Of a stretch of DNA of 64,000 nt, positions 49,114 through 56,547 are shown in pieces; the first letter of the stretch is position 1; each line of letters opens with the position of its first letter. A program made the translations under genes and the position numbers. This DNA is from an uncultured Ferrovibrio sp. (lineage in GTDB: Bacteria > Pseudomonadota > Alphaproteobacteria > Ferrovibrionales > Ferrovibrionaceae). Below the pieces are notes generated by a model. That model made no database searches. It worked only from the letters and a program-made list of their open reading frames with translations, and had not been told where the DNA came from. Where the stretch lies: positions 16,939 through 80,938 of the forward strand of contig NZ_CALGPC010000008.1 of assembly GCF_937960835.1 (NCBI RefSeq), in the 5' to 3' direction.

Positions 49114-50724
49114 ATGTCTTGCACCCTGACCTTCCATGGCGCCGCGGGAACCGTGACCGGTTCCTGCTACCGGCTCGATCTCGGCGAGCGCTCGATCCTG
49201 ATCGATTGCGGCATGTATCAGGGCGATAAGACGCTGAAGGAGCTGAACTACAAGCCCTGGCCGTTCGATCCGCGCAGCGTGGATGCCGTGCTGCTGACGC
49301 ATGCGCATATCGACCATAGCGGTCTGATCCCGAAGCTGATCAAGGCGGGCTATCGCGGGCCGGTGATCTGCACCGAAGGCAGCCGCGACCTGCTGCGCTT
49401 CATGCTGCCCGATTCCGGCGGCATCCAGGAAATGGAAGTCGAGCGGCTGAACCGCCGCAATCAGCGGCGCGGCCGCGGCATCGTGCAGCCGATCTATACC
49501 GAACAGGAAGCGCAGGACTCGCTGAAGCAGCTTGTGCCGCGCGATTACGAAACCTGGTTCGAGGTGGTAGCGGGCCTGAAGGCGCGGTTCTGGAATGCCG
49601 GGCATATCCTCGGCTCGGCCTCGATCGAATTCCACATCGCCGATGCCGGCGGCGGCGAGCCGCTGAAGCTTCTGTTCTCCGGCGATATCGGGCCGGATCA
49701 CAAGGCGCTGCAGCGCGAACCGGAAGCGCCGCGCGATCTCGATGTGGTGGTGATGGAAGCCACCTATGGCGGCCGTCCGCGGCCCAAGCTGGATGCCGCG
49801 CAGCGCCGCGGCGTGCTGGCCGAGGAGATCAACACCGCGCTGGCCGCAGGCGGCAATCTGGTCATTCCCGCTTTTGCCGTGGAACGCACCCAGGAATTGC
49901 TGGCCGACATTGCGCGGCTGATGGCAGACGGCAAGGTCAGGCGCGTGCCGGTGATCGTGGACTCACCGCTGGCGCTCAACATCACCAATGTCTTCGCCAA
50001 GTATCTGCATGAGGAAAACGGCGTGCAGACAACCACCCGCAATCCCTTCGAGGGCGGGTCGCTGCGGTTCACCCGCAGCGTCGAGGAAAGCATGCAGATC
50101 GAGCAGATCAGCGGCGGCGCCATCATCATCGCCGCCAGCGGCATGTGCGAGGCGGGCCGCATCCGCCATCACCTGAAGAACAATCTCTGGCGTCCCAATG
50201 CGACCGTTTTGCTGGTCGGCTATCAGGCGCCGGGCACGCTCGGCCGCTTTCTGGAGGATGGCGAGCGCGCCGTGCGCATCCAGGGCGACGAGGTGCTGGT
50301 GCGGGCGCGCATCCGCAAGCTGGAAGTCTATTCCGGCCATGCCGACCATGAGGAATTGCTGGACTGGCTGCGCGAGCGGCTGCCGGTGCGGCGCGGCGTG
50401 ATGCTGACCCATGGCGATCTTGATGCCATCGGCGCGCTGCGCGCCTCCATCGCGCAATGGAAGGAAGAGGCGCCGCATGTCACGGTGCCGCGGCTGGACG
50501 AGACCTATAACCTGCGCGCACCGCATCCGAAGCTGATCAAGACGCCGAAGCCCACACCGCCGCGGCTCGACCGCTATGCCCAGGCCGAGGCGCTGGCCGG
50601 CCATGACTGGCATAACGACTATGCCCGGCTGATGCTGCAGGTGCAGCAGCAACTGCGCGCGGCCAAGACCGATGCCGAGCGCCGCCGCCTGCTCAAGAAG
50701 ATGCAGCGGGTGCTTGGCCGCTGA
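49114..50724 (+). CDS. MBL-fold beta-CASP metallohydrolase (RNase-like)
   Basis: This 536-residue protein has an MBL core with the zinc motif LTHAHIDHSG (H63, H65, D67, H68), then VFW-type strands (FWNAGHILGSASIEF) and FSGDIGPDHK. The beta-CASP insert starts with DVVVMEATYGG and includes VIPAFAVERTQELL. The C-terminus has HADHEEL and HGDLDAI. It resembles the YsgF/CPSF-like RNases. RNA processing or decay is the likely role. It is adjacent to the phosphorylase gene, so a nucleotide salvage link is possible. Confidence 0.93.
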   Translation: MSCTLTFHGAAGTVTGSCYRLDLGERSILIDCGMYQGDKTLKELNYKPWPFDPRSVDAVLLTHAHIDHSGLIPKLIKAGYRGPVICTEGSRDLLRFMLPDSGGIQEMEVERLNRRNQRRGRGIVQPIYTEQEAQDSLKQLVPRDYETWFEVVAGLKARFWNAGHILGSASIEFHIADAGGGEPLKLLFSGDIGPDHKALQREPEAPRDLDVVVMEATYGGRPRPKLDAAQRRGVLAEEINTALAAGGNLVIPAFAVERTQELLADIARLMADGKVRRVPVIVDSPLALNITNVFAKYLHEENGVQTTTRNPFEGGSLRFTRSVEESMQIEQISGGAIIIAASGMCEAGRIRHHLKNNLWRPNATVLLVGYQAPGTLGRFLEDGERAVRIQGDEVLVRARIRKLEVYSGHADHEELLDWLRERLPVRRGVMLTHGDLDAIGALRASIAQWKEEAPHVTVPRLDETYNLRAPHPKLIKTPKPTPPRLDRYAQAEALAGHDWHNDYARLMLQVQQQLRAAKTDAERRRLLKKMQRVLGR

Positions 50725-50763
50725 GGATTTCGCCAAGGGCTTTCATAAGCCCATCTGGAAAAT

Positions 50764-50787
50764 GATAGCAGTGCTATCACTGCTATC
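50764..50787. terminator. Perfect 10-bp inverted repeat after the MBL gene
   Basis: GATAGCAGTG (50764-50773) pairs with CACTGCTATC (50778-50787) across CTAT. The run AAAACGG follows; no strong T-run. It lies 40 nt after the MBL stop in a convergent gap, so a terminator is possible but not certain. Confidence 0.45.
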
Positions 50788-50800
50788 AAAACGGCACTTT

Positions 50801-50880
50801 CTGGTCCGTTTGAACCGTTTGGGTTCGTTCGTGACCGTTCCGGGCCGTTGAGCCCGTCTAGGCTCCATTCGGGTCCGTCT
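50801..50880. repeat. Eight decamer repeats with a CCGTT core
   Basis: Eight consecutive 10-nt units each carry CCGTT or a one-base variant (CCGTT, CCGTT, TCGTT, CCGTT, CCGTT, CCGTC, CCATT, CCGTC) in nearly constant phase. The flanking four bases vary. The whole gap 50725-50995 has no coding frame with support. Confidence 0.85.
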
Positions 50881-50995
50881 GGCGCCGCGGCAGTCAATAC
50901 GAACCAGACCGGTTTCGCGGCACTGATTTAAGCTGCCGCGCCGGAAAACAAATCCGCTTTCCGATCTAAGTTCGCGCAAGCGGAAATGAAGGCGC

Positions 50996-51796
50996 TCACT
51001 TCGCAAGCTGCGCATCGAGCGCTGACGCCAGGGCGAAGAAGCGTTTGCGCACGTCTGGCGCATAGGGATTGCTGCGCTCGATCGCCTCAAACACTTCCGG
51101 CGCATCGTGGCGCACCATGCCGACGGCGGCAGCGAGCAGATCGAAGCTGCGCGTGGTCAGGCGCGTGGGCAAAGGCTCCATCTGCACCAGCACCTTGGCG
51201 ATCAGATGCGTCAGGCCCTGCACCGTGGCGGCATCGCGGTCATGCTCTTCCGGGGTGGTCACGATCACCTGCAGGCCAAGCTGCCGGCGCAGGAAGGCGG
51301 CCAGACGCAGGCAGCGCCGGCCGCGGATCGGGCAGACGGCGATCTTCAGCCCCTTGATGCCCTCACGCGCTGATTGCGGACCGAAAAGCGGATGCGTCGC
51401 CGCAATCTGCACATGACCGGGCAGGCCGCGTTGCATGATTTCAGTTGGCACGACCTTCACCGATCCGACATCGAGCACCAGCGCGCCCGGCTGCACATGC
51501 GGCGCGATGGCAGCAACGGCCTCTTCCATGCGGCCGACCGGCAGGGCCAGCACCACCACAAAGCAGCGCGCGGCAGCTTCAAGGCTGGTGAGCGTTACAT
51601 GATGCTGCGCGGCGGCGGGCTGAAGCCCAGGTGCGGGATCGAAGGCGCGGATGTCGAAATGGGGATGCAGATGCTGCGCGATCAGTTGACCGAAAGCGCC
51701 GAAGCCGATCAGGCCCAGCGTTGTCGACTTAAACGGAATCTCACCATCCTCTGACGAGAAGGGCGCAGTGGTATCTGATGAAGCGGCGTTTGGCAC
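50996..51796 (-). CDS. tyrA: Prephenate dehydrogenase-like protein
   Basis: This 266-residue protein has the Rossmann motif LGLIGFGAFGQLIA, then LVLDVGSVKVVP and ATHPLFGPQSAREG with the active-site histidine, all TyrA landmarks. It oxidises prephenate or arogenate on the way to tyrosine. The GTG at 51796 is chosen because GAGG lies 7 nt upstream; a longer TTG-started frame from 51880 runs through structured leader sequence. The ribosome site is buried in a hairpin, and a short Phe/Tyr-containing leader frame lies about 95 nt upstream. Confidence 0.88.
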   Translation of the reverse strand: MPNAASSDTTAPFSSEDGEIPFKSTTLGLIGFGAFGQLIAQHLHPHFDIRAFDPAPGLQPAAAQHHVTLTSLEAAARCFVVVLALPVGRMEEAVAAIAPHVQPGALVLDVGSVKVVPTEIMQRGLPGHVQIAATHPLFGPQSAREGIKGLKIAVCPIRGRRCLRLAAFLRRQLGLQVIVTTPEEHDRDAATVQGLTHLIAKVLVQMEPLPTRLTTRSFDLLAAAVGMVRHDAPEVFEAIERSNPYAPDVRKRFFALASALDAQLAK

Positions 51797-51889
51797 GGCA
51801 AACCTCTTCGGGGCCGCATGGCCAGAGGTCTTTTGCCGGAATGCAACCGCTGGCCAATGCAGCGGTTGAACACATGACAAAGCCCGCCG
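51797..51889 (-). promoter_or_regulatory. Structured leader of tyrA (candidate attenuator)
   Basis: On the minus strand two stems follow the leader peptide. CAACCGCTG/CAGCGGTTG is a 9-bp stem (arms at 51860-51868 and 51844-51852). Next GCAAA..CCTCT pairs with AGAGGTTTGC, which hides the tyrA ribosome site. An alternative stem forms between ATGACAAAG at the leader start (51932-51940) and CTTTGTCAT (51874-51882). Mutually exclusive pairing of this kind is typical of translation-coupled control. Confidence 0.55.
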
Positions 51890-51940
51890 CTATGAAAGCG
51901 ACGGATAATACAGGCCGGCGATGAACGGTGCCTTTGTCAT
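51890..51940 (-). CDS. Candidate leader peptide of tyrA (16 aa)
   Basis: The short frame ATG (51940) to TAG (51890) encodes MTKAPFIAGLYYPSLS, with Phe at 6 and tandem Tyr at 11-12, the end product of TyrA and its sister amino acid. TTGACT at 51971-51976 lies 17 bp before a weak -10 (TACCAC, 51948-51953), which would place transcription start near the ATG itself, so the peptide may be leaderless. No ribosome site is visible. Stalling at the Tyr codons would change the downstream fold. Confidence 0.5.
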   Translation of the reverse strand: MTKAPFIAGLYYPSLS

Positions 51941-52012
51941 GAGGCTGGTGGTAAGCCTCTCATCGGCACGAGTCAATCGCCGGTTCTGTGACTGGGCGGC
52001 AGGTTACCGCAT

Positions 52013-52435
52013 TTAAACGGCGGCTTTCAGATCCGTATCGGCGGGCGCCGGTTCGGCTGCGTATTGCGCAAGGCCGTTGCCCATCGACCAGTTCTCGGGC
52101 AGCACCTCGACCAGATTGATGAACACATCTTCGGGCCGGATGCCGGGATTGCGCCCGAGCTTTTCGACGATGCTGCGGTAGAGCGCCTTCTTCTGCGCCA
52201 TCGTGCGCGTGTTGCTGACGGTCAGCTGGATGATGACGAGATCGTCGCTGCGCGCCACGCCGACATAATCCGGGCTGTACCAGAAATCCTCCGCGTCATG
52301 CTGGGTGACCAGCATGAAGTAGTCGGATTCCGGCACGTTGAAGGTTTCGCGCATTGCCTGATAGAGGCCATCCAGAATGGCCTGGCGGTAGGCGGCGGGC
52401 TTGCCCCGGCGCAGAAAGACACGGCTGAGCGGCAT
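52013..52435 (-). CDS. Tautomerase-family protein
   Basis: This 140-residue protein of the 4-oxalocrotonate tautomerase superfamily has the catalytic N-terminal proline exposed after Met (MPLSRVFLRRGK). It has YRQAILDGLYQAMRETF and later ENWSMGNGLAQYA. The length suggests a fused pair of tautomerase units, as in malonate semialdehyde decarboxylase-like or MIF-related members. Substrate unknown. It diverges from a LysR gene across a 114-bp spacer. Confidence 0.88.
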   Translation of the reverse strand: MPLSRVFLRRGKPAAYRQAILDGLYQAMRETFNVPESDYFMLVTQHDAEDFWYSPDYVGVARSDDLVIIQLTVSNTRTMAQKKALYRSIVEKLGRNPGIRPEDVFINLVEVLPENWSMGNGLAQYAAEPAPADTDLKAAV

Positions 52436-52505
52436 GGGTGATCCTCCAGGTCTGGTCCATCGACCCGGTAGAGGCTAATGCCCGGTTGATCATTCGAAAA
52501 TCATA

Positions 52506-52530
52506 TGAAATCATATTTCAATGATTGAAA
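52506..52530. promoter_or_regulatory. LysR-type operator between tautomerase and LysR genes
   Basis: TTTCAATGATTGAAA (52516-52530) is a perfect palindrome, and TGAAA-TCATA-TTTCA (52506-52520) overlaps it. Both lie 20-45 bp before the LysR start in an AT-rich spacer, a good position for LysR binding. Confidence 0.6.
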
Positions 52531-52549
52531 TTTATAATGATAGACGGCC

Positions 52550-53401
52550 ATGAGGGCGCTGGATATCCAGGCCGTGCAGGCTTTCGTGCTGGTTGCCGAC
52601 CTCGCCAGCTTCACCCGCGCGGCCGAGGCGATGGAGGCGACCCAGTCGGCGGTGAGCCTGAAGATCAAGAAGCTGGAAGACGATCTGGGCCGCCGCCTGT
52701 TCGAGCGCACGCCACGCCGGGTGCGGCTGACGGCAGCCGGACAGCTTTTCCTCGACCGCGCGCGCCAACTGATCGATGCCCATGGCAGCGCGCTGGAAGC
52801 TTTCGCGACCGAACGGCGGCGCCTCGCCGTCGGGATCAGCGATCATGCAGTGGGCGCGGAGCTGCCGCAGGTGCTGCAGCGGGTGAAGCGCGCCGATCCC
52901 GGCCTTGTGCTGGAAATGCATGTCGGCAGCTCGCGCGATCTGCTGGCCGCTTTCGACAATGGCGCGCTGGATGCCGTCATCGCCATGGGCCAGGAAGCCG
53001 GGCGGCGCGGCGGCGAAGTGCTGCGCACGGAAACATTCGGCTGGATGGCGGCGCCGGATTTCGTTGTGAGGCCGGGCGATCCGCTGCCGCTGGCGGCGCA
53101 TTCGGAATCCTGCGGCATGCGCAGCATGGGCGTGACGGCGCTGGATGCAGCCGGCATCGCCTGGACGGAAGTCTTCGTCGGCGGCGGCGTCGGCACCATA
53201 GCAGCGGCGGTTTCGGCGGGGCTGGCGGTGGCCGTGCTCAGCCGGCGCGTGGCTCCGCCGGGCCTGATCGATATCGGCCCGGCTTTGGGCCTGCCGGCAT
53301 TGCCGACGCGCGATCTGGTGCTCTACGCGAGTCTTGCCGATCCGGCGGCGCGGCAATCGGTGAAGACTTTAGCCGCCGCCATCCGCGCAACCGGCAACTG
53401 A
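52550..53401 (+). CDS. LysR-family transcriptional regulator
   Basis: This 283-residue protein has the N-terminal LysR helix-turn-helix (VQAFVLVADLASFTRAAEAMEATQSAVSLKIKKLED) and a periplasmic-binding-type effector domain. It probably controls the divergent tautomerase gene through the palindromes between them. The effector is unknown. It converges with a DUF924 gene 18 nt beyond its stop. Confidence 0.92.
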   Translation: MRALDIQAVQAFVLVADLASFTRAAEAMEATQSAVSLKIKKLEDDLGRRLFERTPRRVRLTAAGQLFLDRARQLIDAHGSALEAFATERRRLAVGISDHAVGAELPQVLQRVKRADPGLVLEMHVGSSRDLLAAFDNGALDAVIAMGQEAGRRGGEVLRTETFGWMAAPDFVVRPGDPLPLAAHSESCGMRSMGVTALDAAGIAWTEVFVGGGVGTIAAAVSAGLAVAVLSRRVAPPGLIDIGPALGLPALPTRDLVLYASLADPAARQSVKTLAAAIRATGN

Positions 53402-53419
53402 GCCGGATTCTTTAAACCC

Positions 53420-54079
53420 TTATCCGGCGAAGCCGCCTTCATCGAGAAAACGCTGCTCTTCCTCGGTCATGCGGCGGCCGAGGACCGGATTGCGATGCGG
53501 GAAGCGGCGGAAGCGGCGCACGATGCTGCAATGGCGCTGGGCATGCGACAGGGCCGGCTCGCCCAGGCGGCGGTTGAGCATCACCGCGCGTTCCTGATCG
53601 GCAAGATTCTCCGAATGGCTGAAAGGCAGATAGAAGAACACCGCCAGCTCGTCCGGCACCGCGCGGTCATGGCCGGCGCGGATGGCGGTATCGGCCATGC
53701 GCCGCGCCATCGCATCGGTGGCATACATCTTTGGCGTGCCGCGGAAGGCATTGCGCGGAAACTGATCCAGCAGCAGCAGCAAAGCGAGCGAGCCTTTCGG
53801 CGTTTCCAGCCAGTCGATCAGATCGCCGCGCGCCGCCGCCAGATAGAGCATCAGGAAGCGATCGCAAAAACGGCGGTCGAAATCGTCATCCTTGGCGAAC
53901 CAGAGCTGCGGCCCGGCTTCGATCCAGAAATCCACGACAGAAAGAGCGGCGGGAGGAGTAACAGGTTTCTGCGGCGCATGGCCGGTTTCGAGTTCAAGCA
54001 GGGTGGTTGAGTTCTGTTCGGCCAGGCTTGTCTTTGTTGCGGTTTGACCGGTGAAGTCTTGGTGAGGGGTCGGCGGCAT
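53420..54079 (-). CDS. DUF924-family protein
   Basis: This 219-residue protein shows the DUF924 pattern: VVDFWIEAGPQLWFAKDDDFDRRFCDRF, then LLLLLDQFPRNAFRGTPKMYATD, FYLPFSHSENLADQERAV and HRNPVLGR. This is an all-helical, TPR-like family of unknown function. The first 40 residues are low-complexity. The start at 54079 is supported by GGAG 6 nt upstream. It diverges from another LysR gene. Confidence 0.88.
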   Translation of the reverse strand: MPPTPHQDFTGQTATKTSLAEQNSTTLLELETGHAPQKPVTPPAALSVVDFWIEAGPQLWFAKDDDFDRRFCDRFLMLYLAAARGDLIDWLETPKGSLALLLLLDQFPRNAFRGTPKMYATDAMARRMADTAIRAGHDRAVPDELAVFFYLPFSHSENLADQERAVMLNRRLGEPALSHAQRHCSIVRRFRRFPHRNPVLGRRMTEEEQRFLDEGGFAG

Positions 54080-54162
54080 GCAACGCTCCGGGGGGACTGG
54101 GGATGACGCGATCGGACTGGGGCCGGGCAAGATCGTATCCGGTCAGATGACCTTGGGCATCT

Positions 54163-54188
54163 GCTGAATCCAATGATATGATTTCAGC
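54163..54188. promoter_or_regulatory. LysR-type operator between DUF924 and LysR genes
   Basis: GCTGAA (54163-54168) and TTCAGC (54183-54188) form an inverted repeat with a T-rich, AT core. It lies just before the LysR start and suits autoregulation and control of the divergent gene. Confidence 0.5.
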
Positions 54189-54191
54189 AAC

Positions 54192-55163
54192 ATGCTGAAT
54201 GAAATTGATCTCTCCAGAACCGATCTCAACCTGCTGGTGCTGTTTGACGTGGTGCTGCAGGAGCGCCATGTCGGCCATGCGGCGGCACGGCTCAATCTGA
54301 CGCCTTCGGCAATCAGCCATGGCCTGGGCCGCCTGCGGCGGCTGATGCAGGATCCGCTTTTCCTCAAGACGCCGAAGGGCGTGGTGCCCACACAGCGCGC
54401 GCTGGAACTGGCGGCCCCGGTGGCGGAAATCCTTGCGCGGGTGAAAAGCGTCATCGCCACCGCTGAGCCCTTCGATCCGGCGGCCTCGACGCGGCGCTTC
54501 AGCATCGCCGCCCCCGACGCCATCATCGCCGTGTTCCTAACGCCGTTACTGGCCGCCCTGCGCAGCCAGGCGCCGCAGATCGATGTCAGCATACGCCAGC
54601 TTCTGCCCGCGCAGGCCGGCCTGCCCGTCCGCGCCTGGGAGCCGTCGCTGGACGATTTGGAGGCGCGCAGCGTCGATATCATTGTCGGGCCGCTGGACGA
54701 GATTCCGCCGCGCTTTGCCAGGCAGGTGCTGTTTGACGAGGATTTCGTCATCGCCGCGCGCAGGAACCATCCCTTCCTGCGCAAGCCGAGCCTGCGGCGC
54801 TACTGCGAGATGGAGCATCTGGTGGTGTCGCAGACCGGCGATGCGCAGGGTTTTGTCGATCTTGCCTTGACGAAGCGCGGCCTGAAGCGGCGGGTCGCCC
54901 TGACGGTGCCGAATTTCATGATGGCGCTGTCGCTGATTGCCGAAAGCGACCTGATCGGCGCGGTGCCGCGCCGCTTCGTCGCCGCCCATGGCGCGCGCTT
55001 CGGCGTGACCGGCATCGATGTGCCGCTGCCCTTGCCGCGTTCGCGCATCCGGGCGATCACGCCGAAGGTCGCGCTGATGGATGCGGGCCTGGCCTGGCTT
55101 TTCAGCCTGCTGCGCGAGGTCGTGCCAGGTGAGGCTCTAGGCCGGGGACGCGGCCATCGCTAG
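54192..55163 (+). CDS. LysR-family regulator (NodD/LeuO-like)
   Basis: This 323-residue protein starts LSRTDLNLLVLFDVVLQERHVGHAA, then RLNLTPSAISHGLGRLR, the recognition helix pattern of the NodD/LeuO/SyrM subgroup. The effector domain follows to about 310. The divergent DUF924 gene is the likely target. Inducer unknown. Its stop is followed 12 nt later by the stop of a convergent DUF1127 gene. Confidence 0.9.
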   Translation: MLNEIDLSRTDLNLLVLFDVVLQERHVGHAAARLNLTPSAISHGLGRLRRLMQDPLFLKTPKGVVPTQRALELAAPVAEILARVKSVIATAEPFDPAASTRRFSIAAPDAIIAVFLTPLLAALRSQAPQIDVSIRQLLPAQAGLPVRAWEPSLDDLEARSVDIIVGPLDEIPPRFARQVLFDEDFVIAARRNHPFLRKPSLRRYCEMEHLVVSQTGDAQGFVDLALTKRGLKRRVALTVPNFMMALSLIAESDLIGAVPRRFVAAHGARFGVTGIDVPLPLPRSRIRAITPKVALMDAGLAWLFSLLREVVPGEALGRGRGHR

Positions 55164-55175
55164 CTGCGCCGGACC

Positions 55176-55421
55176 TCACTCCTCCCAGAAGGGCTTATTG
55201 GTTTCCTTGGCGATATCGGCGCGGCTTAAGCCCACATCGCGAAGCTGATGGTCGGTGAGTTCGGCCAGTTCGCCGCGGCTGCGGGCCCGGCGCTGCCATT
55301 TTAGCAGGAGGTAAACGCCCTGCAGCACGGCCTCCTGCAGCACGGCGAGGCCCGACTGGGGGGTAGGCGCGCGGTCCGCAGCCGTTGAGCAGGCGGCATC
55401 GCAATGCTGGTACTGGGCCAT
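55176..55421 (-). CDS. DUF1127-family small protein
   Basis: This 81-residue protein carries the DUF1127 core near its C-terminus: ELAELTDHQLRDVGLSRADIAKET. The family includes small arginine-rich proteins linked to phosphate, stress and RNA-binding functions in alphaproteobacteria. It diverges from a GcvA-type LysR gene, which is a frequent neighbour of DUF1127 genes. Confidence 0.9.
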   Translation of the reverse strand: MAQYQHCDAACSTAADRAPTPQSGLAVLQEAVLQGVYLLLKWQRRARSRGELAELTDHQLRDVGLSRADIAKETNKPFWEE

Positions 55422-55511
55422 GACATCCTCCAGGTCGGATTAGGGACATTCATCCTGTGGACCCAGAGGTAGCCAGTTCGGACTTGCCGGACAAACGACC
55501 ATTCCTCATAA

Positions 55512-55536
55512 TTCGCATTAGAGAAATTTATGCGAA
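55512..55536. promoter_or_regulatory. Inverted repeat upstream of the GcvA-like gene
   Basis: TTCGCAT (55512-55518) and ATGCGAA (55530-55536) form a perfect 7-bp inverted repeat spaced by 11 bp, typical of LysR boxes. The ATG at 55530 is inside it, which argues for the later start at 55557. Confidence 0.6.
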
Positions 55537-55556
55537 ACCCGCTCGGAGCCCCTGCT

Positions 55557-56483
55557 ATGGCCCGCCGATTGCCGCCATTGAATGCCCTGCGCGTCTTCGA
55601 GGCGGCGGCGCGGCATCTGTCCTTCACCAAGGCGGCCGAGGAACTGAACGTCACGCAAGCCGCCGTGAGCCATCAGGTGAAGCTGCTGGAGGAAATCCTG
55701 GGGCTGGCGCTGTTCCGCCGCTACAACCGCCGCCTGGTGCTGACCGAGGCGGGCCAGGCCTATCTGCCGGCGCTGCGCGATGCCTTCGATCTGATGGATG
55801 CGGCGACCCGGCGCCTGTCGCAGCAATCGGGGCCCAAGCAGCTTCGCATCAGCACGCTGCAGTCTTTCGCCATGCGCTGGCTGGTGCCGCGCGCCGGACG
55901 GTTCAGCGCGCTGCATCCCGATATCGACCTGATGATCTCCACCTCGTCGCAGCTTGTCGATTTCCGCCGCGACGATATCGACCTCGCCATCCGCCTGGGC
56001 AGTGGCAAGTATCCGGACCTGCATGCGGTGCATCTGGCCGACGATTACGTCTTCCCGGTCTGCTCGCCGCGGCTTCTGGAGGGGCCGCATCCGCTGCGCC
56101 GGCTTGAGGATCTCAAGCACCACACCCTGTTGCATGATACGCAGGTCTCGCGCGAGGCGCGGTCGCTGACCTGGGAGACCTGGCTGCGCCGCAACAATGT
56201 CACCGATATCGATGCCGGGCGCGGCATGGGCTACAGCGATACCGGCATGGCGATCCAGGCGGCCATCGCCGGCCAGGGGGTGGCGCTGGGGCGCAAGATC
56301 CTGGTGCTGGACGATCTGGCCGCGGGCCTGCTGGTGAAGCCTTTCGACATCGAGCTGAAGAACCACTATTCGTATTATCTGGTCTGCCCGAAGGCCCTAG
56401 CGGATACGCTGAAGGTGAAAGCCTTCCTGGACTGGCTGGTGGACGAGATTGCGCGGTCGGAGGCCTGCCTGGACGTGAAGTGA
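55557..56483 (+). CDS. GcvA-like LysR-family regulator
   Basis: This 308-residue protein starts MARRLPPLNALRVFEAAARHLSF, then TKAAEELNVTQAAVSHQVKLLEE, the GcvA/AmpR subgroup pattern. The effector domain has PRLLEGPHPLRRLEDLKHHTLLHD, which is usual in that group. It probably controls the divergent DUF1127 gene. No glycine-cleavage genes are nearby, so the name reflects only the subfamily. Confidence 0.92.
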   Translation: MARRLPPLNALRVFEAAARHLSFTKAAEELNVTQAAVSHQVKLLEEILGLALFRRYNRRLVLTEAGQAYLPALRDAFDLMDAATRRLSQQSGPKQLRISTLQSFAMRWLVPRAGRFSALHPDIDLMISTSSQLVDFRRDDIDLAIRLGSGKYPDLHAVHLADDYVFPVCSPRLLEGPHPLRRLEDLKHHTLLHDTQVSREARSLTWETWLRRNNVTDIDAGRGMGYSDTGMAIQAAIAGQGVALGRKILVLDDLAAGLLVKPFDIELKNHYSYYLVCPKALADTLKVKAFLDWLVDEIARSEACLDVK

Positions 56484-56547
56484 TTGCCATGGTTGCGCCA
56501 TCCTCCCTGTGATTTGATCGCATGACCCAGACCAAGCGAGGTGAGCC

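Noticed and set aside
48151..49701. 516-residue minus-strand frame opposite the phosphorylase and MBL genes
   Set aside because: Shadow of two clear genes on the plus strand.
50801..50880. Possible CRISPR-like array
   Set aside because: Units are only 10 nt with no spacers and there are no cas genes; no CRISPR array was seen anywhere in the window.
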